Shown piece after piece: positions 13,037 to 25,508 of a DNA stretch of 64,000 nt (position 1 is the stretch's first letter; the number at the start of each line of letters is the position of its first letter). The DNA lies in NCBI GenBank assembly GCA_009192285.1, contig CM018606.1:2036081-2100080 (forward strand). The letters run 5' to 3'. The notes under the pieces are model-generated. The model saw only the letters and a list, made by a program, of their open reading frames with translations. It had not been told where the DNA came from and did not search any database. This stretch comes from Morchella semilibera. Taxonomy: Eukaryota > Ascomycota > Pezizomycetes > Pezizales > Morchellaceae. A program made the translations under genes and the position numbers.

Positions 13037-14366
13037 TTACAGTTTGACCCCACTCCCGTTGGTCACTACTACTAACTGATCCTGCATCACCATGTCCTCC
13101 ATGACATCGCTAGGCTCACCACTTTGGCCACCATCTCTGCCTTTGTGCCCCCCGCCAACACCCTCGATCAGTGGGCGTTCCTCTTCACCGCCGCTGCCCT
13201 CTTCAAGGCCGCTCCCCTCGTCATCACTGCACACCCTGCTTCCGGCGCCGCTGCGGCTACCTCCAAAGTCGCGCCCTGCCTCGATGACTTTAAGTTTGTC
13301 TCGCAAAGTCTGAGCGTTAACATCCTTGGCTGAGAACCCATTCTTAGGGTGGTTGCACCCGTTTACGCAACCACCATATGTCAAGCGGGCGGCCATGGCG
13401 GCCTCGAGCTTCTTGATCTCTTGAGGAACATCCTTGGCGCGCTTTTCTTCCTGCTCTTTGCGGTAGGCAGACCATGTGCGTAGCTTATTCTGAAGGATGT
13501 ACTTGTCGGTTACAGGATCCTTCTCCATCAGTACGAACTCGCAGTGGTTGACATTGCGGAGATCCTCAAAGTGCTCGACGGAGTAATGGTACCTTTTCGC
13601 CTAGTTAGCACTAGCCCACACAACACTTAACGGTAGGAACGCAAACAAACCATTTCATCAAGAAGATTCTCGTCATAAGGCCGTGAGTCACAAGCACCAA
13701 TACACTTGGGAAGTCTTCCTCTGCAAACTGTCTCCAGAGACTTTCATTGAACCCCGACACCCGATCGTAGGCATCCGCAGCGCTCTCGCCATTCGGAATG
13801 CGATAGAAGAAGTGACCATATGCTGCGCGCTCGTGCCACATCCGCTCCATTTCCTCGCTACATGGTTGAAAATTACCAAAGTCTTGCTCGCGAATGCGGG
13901 GCTCTTCGTAGACCTTGATAGTACTGCTGTTGGGGTGTGGTGTTAGAGATTTAACGATTCCGGCGGTGGTCTCGCGTGTACGGGTGTAGGGAGAGGTGAT
14001 GATCTGGACGGTGTCTTCGGGACGGAGGAGTTTGAGGAGGCGATCGCCAGCTTCGAGGGCCTGGAGGGGGTTAGTGAGGTTAAAGTGGGGAGAACTAGGG
14101 GACACGAGAGGTACGTACCTGACGGTTACCTTCCTTGGTGAGCTTCACACGGTGGTCAGGGACAACTTGGTGGATTGCACGGTTCTCTAAAGAGGCTGTT
14201 AGTGGCTCATTGTAGGCCTTTGGATGAAAGAGGACGTACTGTTTCCTTCGCTCTGAGCATGGCGGACTAGGATGATGAGCTGTTGCCACCGGGAGGGGCT
14301 CTGGTTAGCTACTAATCATTTTAATTGGTGGCCGAGAACAGAGTAACTCACTCTTGGCTTGCCCAT
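13037..14366 (-). CDS. DET1: DET1-type histidine acid phosphatase (phosphoglycerate mutase fold)
   Basis: Five exons: 14366-14352, 14279-14240, 14186-14119, 14060-13651 and 13592-13037, total 362 residues. The spliced N-terminus reads MGKPRLIILVRHAQSEGN, with catalytic His12 in the RHG-type motif. Later blocks are EPRIREQDFGNFQ, YGHFFYRIPNGESAADAYDR and VLVLVTHGLMTRIFLMKWY with the second catalytic His. This block order matches the yeast Det1/YDR051C branch of the histidine phosphatase superfamily; Det1 affects sterol transport from plasma membrane to ER. The last about 130 residues are an extension rich in Glu, Ser and Gly (EEGSGGEEERPLIEG) that is probably disordered. The first exon codes only five residues. 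The choice of donor GTTTGT for intron 4 is fixed by restoring MKWYHYSVE. Confidence 0.85.
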
Positions 14367-17252
14367 GGTAGTAGTTGTTTGAGGTAGTAAGTGGTTGTTT
14401 ATTGGGATTGTTAATTAATTGGCTGTAGTTGGATAGTTTGGATGTGTTGTCGTTTATCGTGGGAGAGTCTAGTAGGTAGGGGGGGGTATCTAAGGGTAGG
14501 CTCGGTAATATAGCGGGAACACCGGTTGAGATCTTATCGTACGTTAGCTGGATGTTAGGGCTGAAAAGCACCCCTTCCTTGCTTATCAATGTGCTTGATA
14601 AAATTGGCGAAATAGGAATTTGAAGTGGGCCTTCTGTTAATTTATCATGCAAGGGCTTGAGTAATCCAGGGAGACGAGGAAAGGGCCTGAAGAGATCCAA
14701 TGGCGATGACAGATAAAAACAAACTGACAGCTGGGAGCACTCACTCTTAAGTAGTATTTCTGTGATGCGTTGGCGCCGATGTTCTGATTCTCGGGAGTGG
14801 GGTGATGCTTGTAGGCCGGAGGTTGTTGCAAAGAATGTTGTTGGTCTCTCACTCTCACTTTGCTTACTGTTTCTGTATCTGTAGTGTTTGACTGATACAA
14901 CTAGTGGGTCCCCTCGTTTATCATTTATCGAGTTTAACTCAGTGCAATTGCGATTTCTAATATTGGCAGGGGCATTGAAGCTCTTCTGCTGACGGATCTT
15001 GATTTTGACTGAAAAACACATTGCAAACAAACAATTCATGGCCGCACTAGCACATGCCCTCTGTATGCAATGTAGATCTACATACTAGCGAGACCTGCTT
15101 ACTCGAACTCAGTGAGGGAATGGGGCAATGCTTACGGGCACCACCACTCAGTACCAAATCAGATTGTGCATCTGTAACCGCCCAATTGAAAAAAGCAAAA
15201 AAAAAAACGGAGGTACATGCATGTACCTAGGTACAACACAGTTCAAGTATTCCACATGTTACGACGAGGTGGAAAAGTAGCAAAAAAACACGCAGATATG
15301 ACATTACTAGAATACTGAGGATGCCCGAGGCCTTTCTGGGGGAAGAGACACGTTTTTTTCAACTGCCATATTGTTCCGGCGGCCAATTTATGCCAGCGCA
15401 CGAACTGCGCTGATGCAACATCTGCGATTTCTCGGGGGCCGATGAATTTTGTTTTCCCTCTTTTTTTTCTTTCTCCCGGTTCAATCCCCTATGCGCAGGA
15501 TCGCAACTCAATTAATCGTCTTCCTAGAAGTAGTTCCTCGATTCCAATTCCATGTGATTGAATACCTGACGCAGATGTAAAGGCTAAAACATTCACCCCG
15601 TAGTCTACAAGGGGCGATAAAGCTTAAAAATCAATATTAATCACCACGTGCTGTGCTACATGCAGCTACATGTATGGAAGTGGCTGCTCAGGCTGTCTCA
15701 TAATACTAGGCTCAGGATGTTGCGATGCATACATGTACGTACATACACGTACATGTAAAAGGGAAAAAGGATACTCTATTAGGCAAATCAACAGCTTGGC
15801 GGCATTTTTGATAGCCTGATGAGGCTATGAATCTACTGCTTCGGTGTGAAATATATCGATCCACTGAGCCTAGTATTAAGAGAATTGCTGTAATGATTGG
15901 GGGGGGGGGGGGCGTATATCCAGGCTTTTGGATAATGGTAGTTTAGTCAGCCCTTAGGACGATATTCAGGTTGCCAAGTCAATGATTGGGACAGGATAAT
16001 CGGGGGGATTTGCAATTTTTGCGTATGAAACGGCGATGGTGTTTTCGGGACGAATTAAACCTCATGCAGGGCGATCACAACCTGCGCTAGTAGTCCTAGC
16101 CTGCTTGGGGTGAGTAAAGAGCCAAAGTCTGGATTGAAATCCAAACTCTGAGTGGCCATATATTTGGGAGCCTGCTCATCTGGATGATTTCCGCTGGCCG
16201 TACGTACGTTCAGGCACTGATCGGCTGTGCTGGGAATATTTGAAAGATGCATCATCGCAATTAACACACTTCAAAACTCTAGATGTCGCGAGCGTAGATG
16301 AGCACAGCCGCCTACCTCGACGACGGAGTGGATTTAAAGTTCTTTTTTTTTTTCAACCTGTAAATATCACATACACCCATTATATTCCGTAGATATGCAA
16401 TACCAATTGCGATGTTTTACGGAGCATTCGTGCAGATCTGCACTTCTATAATCAAACCATTTGAGTATCAATATGTCTCATTCGAAGCCCCTGGGATATA
16501 ATTTTTCATCTCATCATATCAGTTCAGCTACGTATACAGCAACTCTCACTCGATTGGTCCTTGCGATTCAGTCATAGTGGCCGCAGCCGCACGCCATGGC
16601 TTACCTAGTTTACTACATGCATGTATATATGTACTTAGTTAATGGACTGCAAGTTAAATAATCACCTGTCTAGCTTCGTGATATTCACCCTCTCGTGTAG
16701 ATACGTGTGGAGGCGCTAGGCTGGGCGCGCGGGCTTGATACATATGATGTGCTGTTATATCCCGAATGAATTGGCCGGTTGCACAAGGCACACACAACTT
16801 TTAAAAAAAAATCCCCTGCCCTTGTGACCGGTCAAAACAGCGAATCATATGTCGGGAAATGCTAGCATCGAATATCTCCGATGCCTTAGTATAAGCCCCG
16901 CCGAAGCACTGAAGTTTCGATGATCATCATTAGATTATGTATGATTATACTGGGAAGTTTGCGCTAGAAGGTAAGATTGTTTCGGGTATAAAAACAAAAC
17001 ACCGTACACATGAGGGACTGATGGCTGGTACGATGGCAGAACGTGGGCTTCCGATACGGGTACACGTGGGAGACGTAGGCGCAGTGCAGGAGCATCTGTT
17101 GTGTATCCGAGTGATAATTGGTGATGAAAGTACATGTACTGATCGATCGATTAATTCATTAAGTTGATGAATAGTATCCAACAGTGCACTCTTTAACCAC
17201 GCACTTGTAGATCGGCGAGTGTTGCGCGTTAGGCGTTATTATCAACTGGCCT
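14367..17252. other. Intergenic region between the phosphatase and PUS3 genes
   Basis: No supported gene. A minus-strand frame at 14305-15039 (244 codons) overlaps the phosphatase start, has low-complexity sequence and no domain, and is treated as chance. The region contains TACATGTA at 15667, 15730, 15750 and 17131, several related GTACATGCATGTAC-type palindromes, a 14-base G tract at 15899-15912, and an imperfect hairpin around GGATTGAAATCC at about 16131-16142. Confidence 0.55.
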
Positions 17253-19001
17253 CTAGTCTATTTGGTGCTCTTCCGCGACCCCATCTCCCTCTTCTCTCTC
17301 CTTTGCCTTCGCTTTCCTCGCTTCAACCCTCCTATTCCTATTTTCTGCCCAATCCCCCTTCTTGTCGACGTATCTTTTATTGATTACTTCCACCTCCTCC
17401 ATTCTTTTTCTCTTCATCACGGGCATATACTTGCCCCTCAGTAGTGCAGCGTGCCCACCATCTACAATCACCTGGCTCTTTTTTGTGCCCTTTAGATCCC
17501 TACTCGCAACTCTGGTCCCGCCACTAGTAGAGATAACGTCCAGCAGACCTCCTGAAAGTACCTCGTCCACGGCAGCCTTGTGCCAAATCTTCCACACGTC
17601 CCCAATGAGTTCTGCTCTACTCTCGTATTCCCACTTTAACATTCCCTCAGGAAATATACAATCCCATAATACAAGGCAGCGATCGTTTGCCATCTCATAG
17701 TGAGGCTTACATGGATTAATTTTTGTGTCTAGGAGTTCTGTGATGACCGATGGCTCCTCGAGTCCCTGACCCACAAGGAATAGCATTGCTACCATGTGAC
17801 GAACCTGATGCCATAGAAATGCGGATCCATGGAGTTCGAAGTAGTAAGTCTTTGGGCGCCCTGTTTCTGCCACCTCAGGAGCGTGAATGGGAGCAGCGCC
17901 GAACGTCGGTGCCTGCGGGGTGACCTCATTTATGGAGGCATGACGAATAATGCGGTCGAACCGGCTGATCTGCTTGCTAGCATCGATCTTACAGAAGTTT
18001 CTAAAATCGTGATCACCGACATAGAGCGTAGCGGCCTCCCGCATCTTGTCGATATCTAGATTAATGCTTTCTGGCGTTGTTCCAACAGTCCCAGGGGGGA
18101 TTGGGGGGTTGGTGAAGAAGTAGCGATAGCGGCGCTCCTCGCAATTGAAGCGGGCGCTAAAGCCTTCCGGAGGATTAGGGCACCAAGCGAGGACCCGAAT
18201 ATCGGGTGGAAGAAGCCTATTGAGAATTTGTGGGTAGAGGAGCTCGTCAGCGTCGGAGAATTCGGGAGTGCTAGGCCTATCGGTCTCAGCGGTTATGCCG
18301 GGGCCGGGGATGTCATCTAGAGCGGTCGCGGCGGGGTCTTTAGTGGTTTCGGCGGGCGGGGGAGAGCGGGGAGCTGTGGGGAGTGGTCTGTTACTGCGCA
18401 CACGCACACCAATAACCTGACCGAACGCTGAAACTCCCCTATCGGTGCGTCCACACTTAGAGTACTCCACCGTCTCGTCTCCAGGCCAGCCTAGCACTGT
18501 TTCCTCCTCCCCCGGTAGTCCGTTGTGTGGGACTAACCGGCTTTTTAGCAACGCCTTGAAGATCTGCTCTTCAACAGTAGGTATGCTGAAAGGGTTGTTA
18601 GCGTGGTACTCGAAACCTCCGTAATTTGCACCGAGATAGGCGATCTTCAGTGCAATATGGCGAGTTGAATAGGCTGAAGAGTTGAATGCCTTTTTGACTT
18701 TTCGAGGTTGCATCTGTTTCACTCTGTGAGGATATGTTAGTCCTTAGGGTTGATGAGCTGGGAGGGGGCTTACTTACTTTTCCTGGGACTTTTCGAGTTC
18801 GAGGATGCGAGTGATGAGCTCAGAGTGCGACCATTTTGAGTAGAGCTGCTCCCGCTGTTTCTCCATTTCCAAACGTTTAGATTCAAGCGCGGTAGTGTTA
18901 AAATTGCGACAGCGGATGTGAATAAGAAGGGTTGTGGTGATGCATAGAGGATTGATGAGTCGAAAGACAGTTTGTGAGCTGTTGAGCCGCAGAGTTGTCA
19001 T
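17253..19001 (-). CDS. DEG1: tRNA pseudouridine(38/39) synthase
   Basis: Two exons, 19001-18778 and 18723-17253, give 564 residues. The intron (GTAAGT..CACAG) joins in phase 2 and yields EKVKQMQPRK. The TruA-family core includes ALKIAYLGANYGGFEYH and KCGRTDRGVSAFGQVI, whose Asp (residue 169) is the catalytic nucleophile. It is followed by SARFNCEERRYRYFF, the DFRNFCKID block and WHQVRHMVAML. The FCKID signature and the WSHSELITRILELEK helix near residue 60 point to the Pus3/Deg1 subgroup, which modifies positions 38 and 39 in the anticodon arm of many tRNAs. The basic C-terminal tail fits RNA binding. The first 45 residues before Met46 resemble a mitochondrial presequence (Arg/Ser/Thr/Leu-rich, no acidic residue until Glu40). 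Confidence 0.9.
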
Positions 19002-20829
19002 TACCCCTCCAGTAGTAGGGACATGTATGTATATAACGACGATCCAATTTCAGATGTATTTCTGGATGCAAACTTGACAGGGGAATTGAAACAAACGGCT
19101 GTATCTAAGACAAGTTTTTTCTCTCTTAGTATTGGTGTTATATTGGTAACAACTTTGCAAGTCAAAGTACGTACGTGAGTGACTGTTACTTATTTCCATC
19201 CGAACTTTTCTACAGCGGGACTTCCCGCGCACCGCCACACCAGAGGTATCCACAACGCCAGCCACAAGCGCTCGAGCTTGAAGGAAACCTCCATGGATCA
19301 ATGGGGAACGAGCAACGCAACGTGTCCTTGGGGGATAACTCTCTGGAGAGGGGAAAGAGGGGGAATAGGAGGAGGAGGATGGGGGGAGAAGAAGAAGAAG
19401 AAGGGTGTGTGTGTATGTGCCGAGTGAAATGATCATGAGGATTAGGATATTGCTTAAGTGCCTACAGAAACACTGGTGGTTAGGTTAGGTATATGTGAAT
19501 ACTTAGCAGACCCTGGTATGATGTGAAGATGTATGTATAAAGATGTAGAGTTGAGAAGGGCAGGGGACAGAAAGATATTCAAAACGTGCCAGGATCCGTA
19601 GGGCTGGGATTGGACGGGGTCTGACGCGAAATTAAATCTTTCCTTACACACATGCCTAGAGTACAACATACATGTACGTGAGAACTCTACTTACATGTGC
19701 CTTACACCTACAACTTTACTTTCTCTCTCTACCTCTACAACCCCCCCCCCCCTCCTTAATTCTCGGGTCCTACCTCTCCTTCTCGTTATTATTATCATCA
19801 TCATCATCAGCAAGATAGAGGGTAGGAGGTTTATATACCTGGATACATCAAGTACGTCTAAGAATTAATTGCCTATTGCACTTTACATCATACTACCTAT
19901 TATATTATTCCTCTCGGCCATCCATCCATCCAACCAGTCAGTCTCCCGCCAACAAAAAAGACTTGTCCCACCCTTCCCCCCCTCCCCTAAGAGCCTCAAC
20001 GCCTCAAAACCCCCACAGCGCGTCATCCATCACCTATCGTACACCCAGCCATACATATCAGACCTGTCTGTCAACCTACATCACCCATACTACACTCCCA
20101 CAATATAGATGTTTCTCCGGGAGCTCTAGCGGTACAATTACTTTTTTTTCTTCTTCTCCCACGGCAAAACCGCAGCGAGCGATCACTACCACCCCCCGAC
20201 TTGGTCACAGTTCTTCCATGATTAGCTGCTGTTCATGCGGCCTCTGTCAGTACCCTTCCCTACCTAATTATCTGCCTCCTATTCCACTCGCGCACCCAAT
20301 GCAACAAAGGTTAAACTAACAACAATCAAACATTAAAAAAAAAAGGTTATTGGCGATCTTGGTTTTCATTGCCGGATACATTACTGCGCGCTTCTCACTA
20401 ATCACACAGGCGATTGAATTAGCATACTTTGCTTGGGACAACGGTGTTGTCGTAAATACTCCCTTCCTCCTGAGACTGCCAACCCCCCCCCCCCCGTGTC
20501 TTGGCTTGAAGCTTATTCTCACTTCTCTTTACCTCTCTACCCTGTTAAGCTAACTGGGGCATGTGTCTGGGCGTGTGCGGTACAGGGGCGAGCAACAAAA
20601 GGGTTCCTTATACTATCATTATTCTTCTTCCTCTTCTTCATCCCTATCGAGCGCATCGCATCACGGGAGGCAAGTTTAGTTAGTAGTCAATTCTGCAGCT
20701 CCCTCCTCCGGTCCGGCGGTTGCTAACCAAGATACACAAAACACAGCAAACACGAAGCGGTAGCGCAATCTCGGCGCGCGAGCAGCTCCGTCGGCGCGGG
20801 AGCTTCTACTAACTGCTGCAGCGCCAACT
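19002..20829. other. Intergenic region upstream of GPI1 and PUS3 (divergent promoters)
   Basis: No supported gene. This is the shared upstream space of divergent PUS3 (-) and GPI1 (+). It has a GA-rich tract at 19350-19400, a C tract at about 19740-19752, ATC microsatellite repeats at 19790-19810, another C tract near 20485-20496, and one TACATGTA at 19671. Frames on both strands are low in complexity. Confidence 0.5.
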
Positions 20830-23119
20830 ATGACCAACGGCAACGGGAACGGGCTGATGCGGATATTCTGGCCGCTTGACTTTCCGCGCAGCAGCGAGCC
20901 GGGGGTATTGGTGGGATGGCGCAACTCAGAGCTTGATGTGTTTGTCGTGGATGTGCTGAATGGTGTTGATGTGGGTCTTCCTGTGTTTCTAGTCCCCGGC
21001 GCATTGGTGACATGGTATCGGTCGTGGATGTTGACGGAATTGAGAAACAGAGCAGACGAATCAGCCGGGACCTCACATCAACGAACCTCTACCGGAAGTC
21101 TCCCCACTCCGCTGTTCGTCTCTTTGAGCTCTGCGGTCAGAGCGCTCTCCATGTCCTCGGAAACGTCAATGAGCCTGCAACACCGACGGAAACATTCGAC
21201 CCATCACACATCTATGCATATACACAAAAGACCAACCGCTACCCGCGCATCCACTGTCCATCTTCCAGCGGCATTGCGATCCAAGTAATTCTATTCGAGC
21301 GCCCTCACCCACACCGCATGCAATACCTATCTCTGCGGCCCATATCATTAGCGCTTGAGGACCGCGCCGAGGACTTGGAGGGGAGTGAGGCTGACGAAAC
21401 GGGTGAGCGGAGACGTCGTGAAGGGTTGGTACAGAAGCTGCGGCTACACTCGGTGAGGCGGCCGCAGCCGACGGAGAAGGAAAGAAGTCTGCAGATGATA
21501 GTGGACCAGGTAAATTGCTCGCATGAGATGCGGCTATTACTAAAGGAGAACATCAGCTTGTTGGTTGGCAGGAGGAATAGGAGGGCGCTGAGCGTGAGCG
21601 AGAGAGTGGTGGAGGGGGCTACGGGCTTGTGGAAGGGCTTTTTGGATGCGTTAATGAGGGCTGTCTGGGTGATGTGGCCACTGGTGACGAATTGTATCGT
21701 CGTGCTGATTGTAGTATGGAGGTTGGTCGCGGAGACCATATTGAAGGTATTGGAGTGGAGGCTGAAGCCGGATCTGGCGGCGCTCAAGGATATTTCGGCG
21801 ACTGGTAAGCTTTTTTGGTATGATGTGGCTTGGAGAGGTTATTGACGATGATGAGAATTTTAGCACAGCAGTTTGATATACGCCTGCAGCAGTTCTGTTA
21901 TTGGCCTATACAGTACGTGACACTCCGACGGCGAAAAAAGGACTGGGAGAGTGTCACAAGTTCGCACCCAGATTATATCCGGTTTTATAATAGTCTTTGG
22001 CTAGTTGCCAATGATGTGATCATCGGAATCGCTTTAGGGTCTTACATAATAGAGAACGCCCACGTCGTAGCCCATCAGATTGATTTCTACCTTCGTGTAT
22101 GTGACCCCATCATTACCCCTCACTCGCTCCCCACTAAAACAGAATTAGGCCTACACCGTTGAAGGAATGAAAGGCATGATCTCCTGGCTCATGAACCTTC
22201 CTGGTGGTCTCAAACTTAATCAAGAGCTCGGTTCCTTTCTCGGTGATCTATTCCTTTGGGTAATTGACTACTGGGCCGACACTATGACTAGTATCCGCCC
22301 ACATCTTCCACGCGTCATATACGCCATCGGGTTTTCTTCTTTTGCGGTGCCTCTATGCCTATAGCCCTATTCTCGGATCTTCTCTCCATATTAACACTCC
22401 ACATATACTCCTTCTATATCGCATCAGCTCGTATCTACAACTGGCAGTTGTCTATCATAATATCGCTCTTCCACCTCTTCCGCGGTAAGAAGCGGAACGT
22501 GCTGCGGAACCGAATTGATAGTTGTGATTATGACCTTGACCAACTGCTGATTGGGACAATACTCTTCACGCTGCTGATATTTCTATTACCAACGGTATTG
22601 GTATTTTACCTCACATTCGCAAGCGCGCGGATGGCCATCATCATGCTTAAAGCGACGCTAGAAATGCTCCTGGCATGTTTAAATCACTTCCCACTCTTCG
22701 CACTTATGCTTCGCGTTAAAGACTCCAAGCGCCTCCCTGGTGGGATCCGCTTCGAGCTCAAGAACACCCGCGCCATTGTCGCTGCCTTTGACAATAGCAC
22801 TGATACCACTACCCCTATATCATATATCCATCTAAAAGTATTTCTGCCCTCCCCCCTTTCTCACCCCCTTCTGTTTGGCTAACCGGGGTAAACAATAGTC
22901 AACGCCCCTCCCTTCCGCGCAATGTTCCATCAATACTTCCAGCTCGGCCAGCGTATACGGAAACACTATGTGTCACCACACGTCATATTATGCCTCATGA
23001 CAGGCCAATTCGTACCCCCAATCCACCGCCGGAATCTGTACAGCATGCAGTACAGCATGCTTCCGACGAAGCGTGCTGGGCCATGGGAGCTATGGGGGAG
23101 GTTAGTGGAAGGGAAGTGA
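20830..23119 (+). CDS. GPI1: GPI-GlcNAc transferase subunit GPI1 (PIG-Q), with two apparent frameshifts
   Basis: Subunit of the ER complex that adds GlcNAc to phosphatidylinositol, the first step of GPI-anchor synthesis. Exons: 20830-20970, 21051-21804, 21864-22096, 22149-22837 and 22899-23119; all introns have consensus ends. Early residues include GVLVGWRNSELDVFVV. The conserved core includes QQFDIRLQQFCYWPIQYV, then SLWLVANDVIIG, LPGGLKLNQELGSFLGD, LHIYSFYIASARIYNWQL and FRGKKRNVLRNRIDSCDYDLDQLLIGTILF. The C-terminus has MFHQYFQLGQRIRKHY. Hydrophobic spans run through the middle. Two places need one extra base to keep the conserved frame: a T-rich tract at about 22331-22343 and a C tract at about 22904-22912. 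Both are in homopolymers, so assembly error is the first explanation; a decayed gene is the alternative. Confidence 0.85.
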
Positions 23120-24968
23120 TGTAGCGGGGCGTTTGGACTTTTTTGCGTATCTTTTTTATTTTATTTTATTGTAGCGCGGTTGATAGATTTGGTCGGGTGG
23201 GTGGCGGTAGGTATTAATGAGGACTCGGTAGAATTGGATACGATGCATGCGTGCTTGGGATTGAATTTTGCTTCTATGTGGCAAGCTTGATGATGTGATG
23301 TGAAAAAGTTTTTTTTTTTTAGCCTGTAGGTATTTTGGGTTGCGGGGGGGAGTGGGAGGTTAAAGTAGTTATTTATTCTAGGGAACGGGCTTTGAGGTGC
23401 GCTCAAGGGCTTTGTGTGTGTATGTTGTTAATTGGCGCTCAGTGTGTGTGCGCATTATTGAGCTAATGTAAAAAGTTCGTACACGTATTCAGTGCGTTCC
23501 GCACTCGCTGGGACCCGTGTTCAAAATATAACCTGCCTGGCCTTTTTGTGTGCCGCTTGGCACTGCCTCCTCAAATATTGTTTACTGAGCCTGTCCTCGG
23601 CCAGTGGAGGTCCGGGGCGGGTTCATATCGAGTGATCATCTATGATGGATATAATCATGAGTAATCACTCGTAGAGGAAAAGTCTCCATCAAGATACGGG
23701 ACTACATGTACTTTACAAGTGAATCTGGGCCTATGGATTAGCTTTATATTGTTTGTAGTGGAGGTGTGTATGTATGTAGTAAGGTGGAGTGGGAGGCTCG
23801 TAAGGTTAAATACTAAACCCTAGCTGGACGTGCGCGTGTCCTTCCCCCCCCCCTCTCTCCTCTCTTCTGGCCATCACCTACCCTTAGCTCCCCTTCAGTC
23901 TTTTGGTAACCGTTTCACCGGCTCTCATATCAAAGCTCTATAAGTGTAGTGTGTTGTTGTTCGCTGCAGCTGTATCCTCTTGTAGCTGCGTAATGATTTT
24001 TATCTACCCTACAGGCATAAACCCAACACTTGCACCTTTCAAAGCGGCCCCGGCACTCGATATACAAGGTAGGGAATAGCAAGCTTCAGGTAAGTGCATG
24101 TAATCTAATACTCTGAAGGTTAACGGAGCTAAAAATACGTACCTATTTTATGTCATCGAGGCCACCCCCCTCCCCCTTATACAGGAAAGATATTTTCCTG
24201 GTCGCTCCCCACCCATGGATGGATATCGCGGTTTTTGGCAAGTTGGAGCGCGGTGAGCCCCAAGCAAGATCGATCTCACGACTGATATCAATGCTATACT
24301 ACCCCCCCTCCCTGTCAAAGTCGAGTACCTTGGTATAGCACAGGAGAGTTCTGGCCCGCCCCGCTAATCCGGAACCCCTAAACTGGTTGTTTCGAGCTCG
24401 GGTCGTGGGACCTCCGGATATCTGGCCCGAGCGCGTGGTAAGATTCCAATAGTGGCTTTCAGGTCTCAACATCCGTGGGGCGAGAGAATATTTCCAGATC
24501 TTTGCCTATCCGGGTCAGTCGTTGCTTCATCTCACTCCCGGGAACACAAACTCACCTGACTCCTATAGGGCTGTTTTGCCTGTTATAACCCACGTTGTGC
24601 TGCTGTTGTGGGATGATGGGGTAATAACACCTGCAGCTGCTTTGGTAGCTGTCTCAGTAAAGCCCTCAGGCCATCTAGATCGGGAATGAGAGAGATTCTC
24701 GGGGTCTCCTTGAACAATGACCATGGACTCGGCATAGTGTGGAGGAATCGAGCTAAAAAGAAAAGAAAGAAAGAAAGAAACCGCCCTCTATGGGGGGCTC
24801 TACCCATATCTAGGCAAATACGGGTTTGCTCCACACGCAGTTCCGGAGGGTTCTGGTTTATATGCACGTGCAGTTGCATTACATGTAGAGTAGAGTGAGG
24901 TGAGCCAGAGCTCGGTACACTGCCGAACCAGGGTTCCCTCTCTTGTCAGCTCACTGTGCCCCGGATTA

Positions 24969-25077
24969 GAGACTTTGCGCAAATAGAGCCAGCCCCATTT
25001 CCCGGTAAACTGATTGACCCATAGCCTACCAACCAGATAATCGAAATATAGAGCTGGCTCCGTTTGCGCAAAGTCTC
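24969..25077. repeat. Short element with 27-bp terminal inverted repeats
   Basis: The left arm 24969-24995 and right arm 25051-25077 are near-perfect inverted copies. The common sequence is GAGACTTTGCGCAAA, then YRG, then AGCCAGCYC, with about three mismatches over 27 bp. The spacer is 55 bp without coding capacity. Length and structure fit a MITE or a foldback element. No clear flanking duplication is visible: TTA lies next to the left arm and three bases away from the right arm. Confidence 0.55.
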
Positions 25078-25508
25078 GCTTTACGAATCATGAGCTTTTA
25101 CCTTCGTCAACTAGGATACATACCGATATACGCCCTCCCCTAAAAAACCCTCCAGGATTTTGGATAGCAGTTGTGATGGTCTCCGAGATCCCCTGGCCAC
25201 TTCAGCTGGGCACACATTCCACCGTACGATATCATAATGAGTTAAACATATGTGGCAGTGATAGGCATATCAACGTTGCCTACATATACAATGTACATTG
25301 CATATGTCTTAAACAGCTTCAACTCCCAGTCTACAGTTAAAACCTGTGTAACCAATTTGCGCACATACGGGATGAATCAGAATCTCTTGAGTTACATTGG
25401 TTGGACGAAGTCTCCTCCTGGGGTTTATCTGCACATAGATGCCTACATGTACTTTATTACTCAACTGTGTCGGCGTATCCTATGGTGCGGTAAATGTGTC
25501 AAAAGTAG

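Noticed and set aside
14305-15039. 244-codon open frame on the minus strand
   Set aside because: It overlaps the start of the phosphatase gene in another frame, is low in complexity (Ser, Asn, Leu, Pro), contains no known domain, and a spliced known gene explains the downstream part.
22290-22363. Intron GTATCC..CTATAG as an explanation for the GPI1 frame change
   Set aside because: It would remove the RPHLPRVIYAIG segment, which aligns with conserved PIG-Q sequence; a one-base homopolymer loss is simpler.
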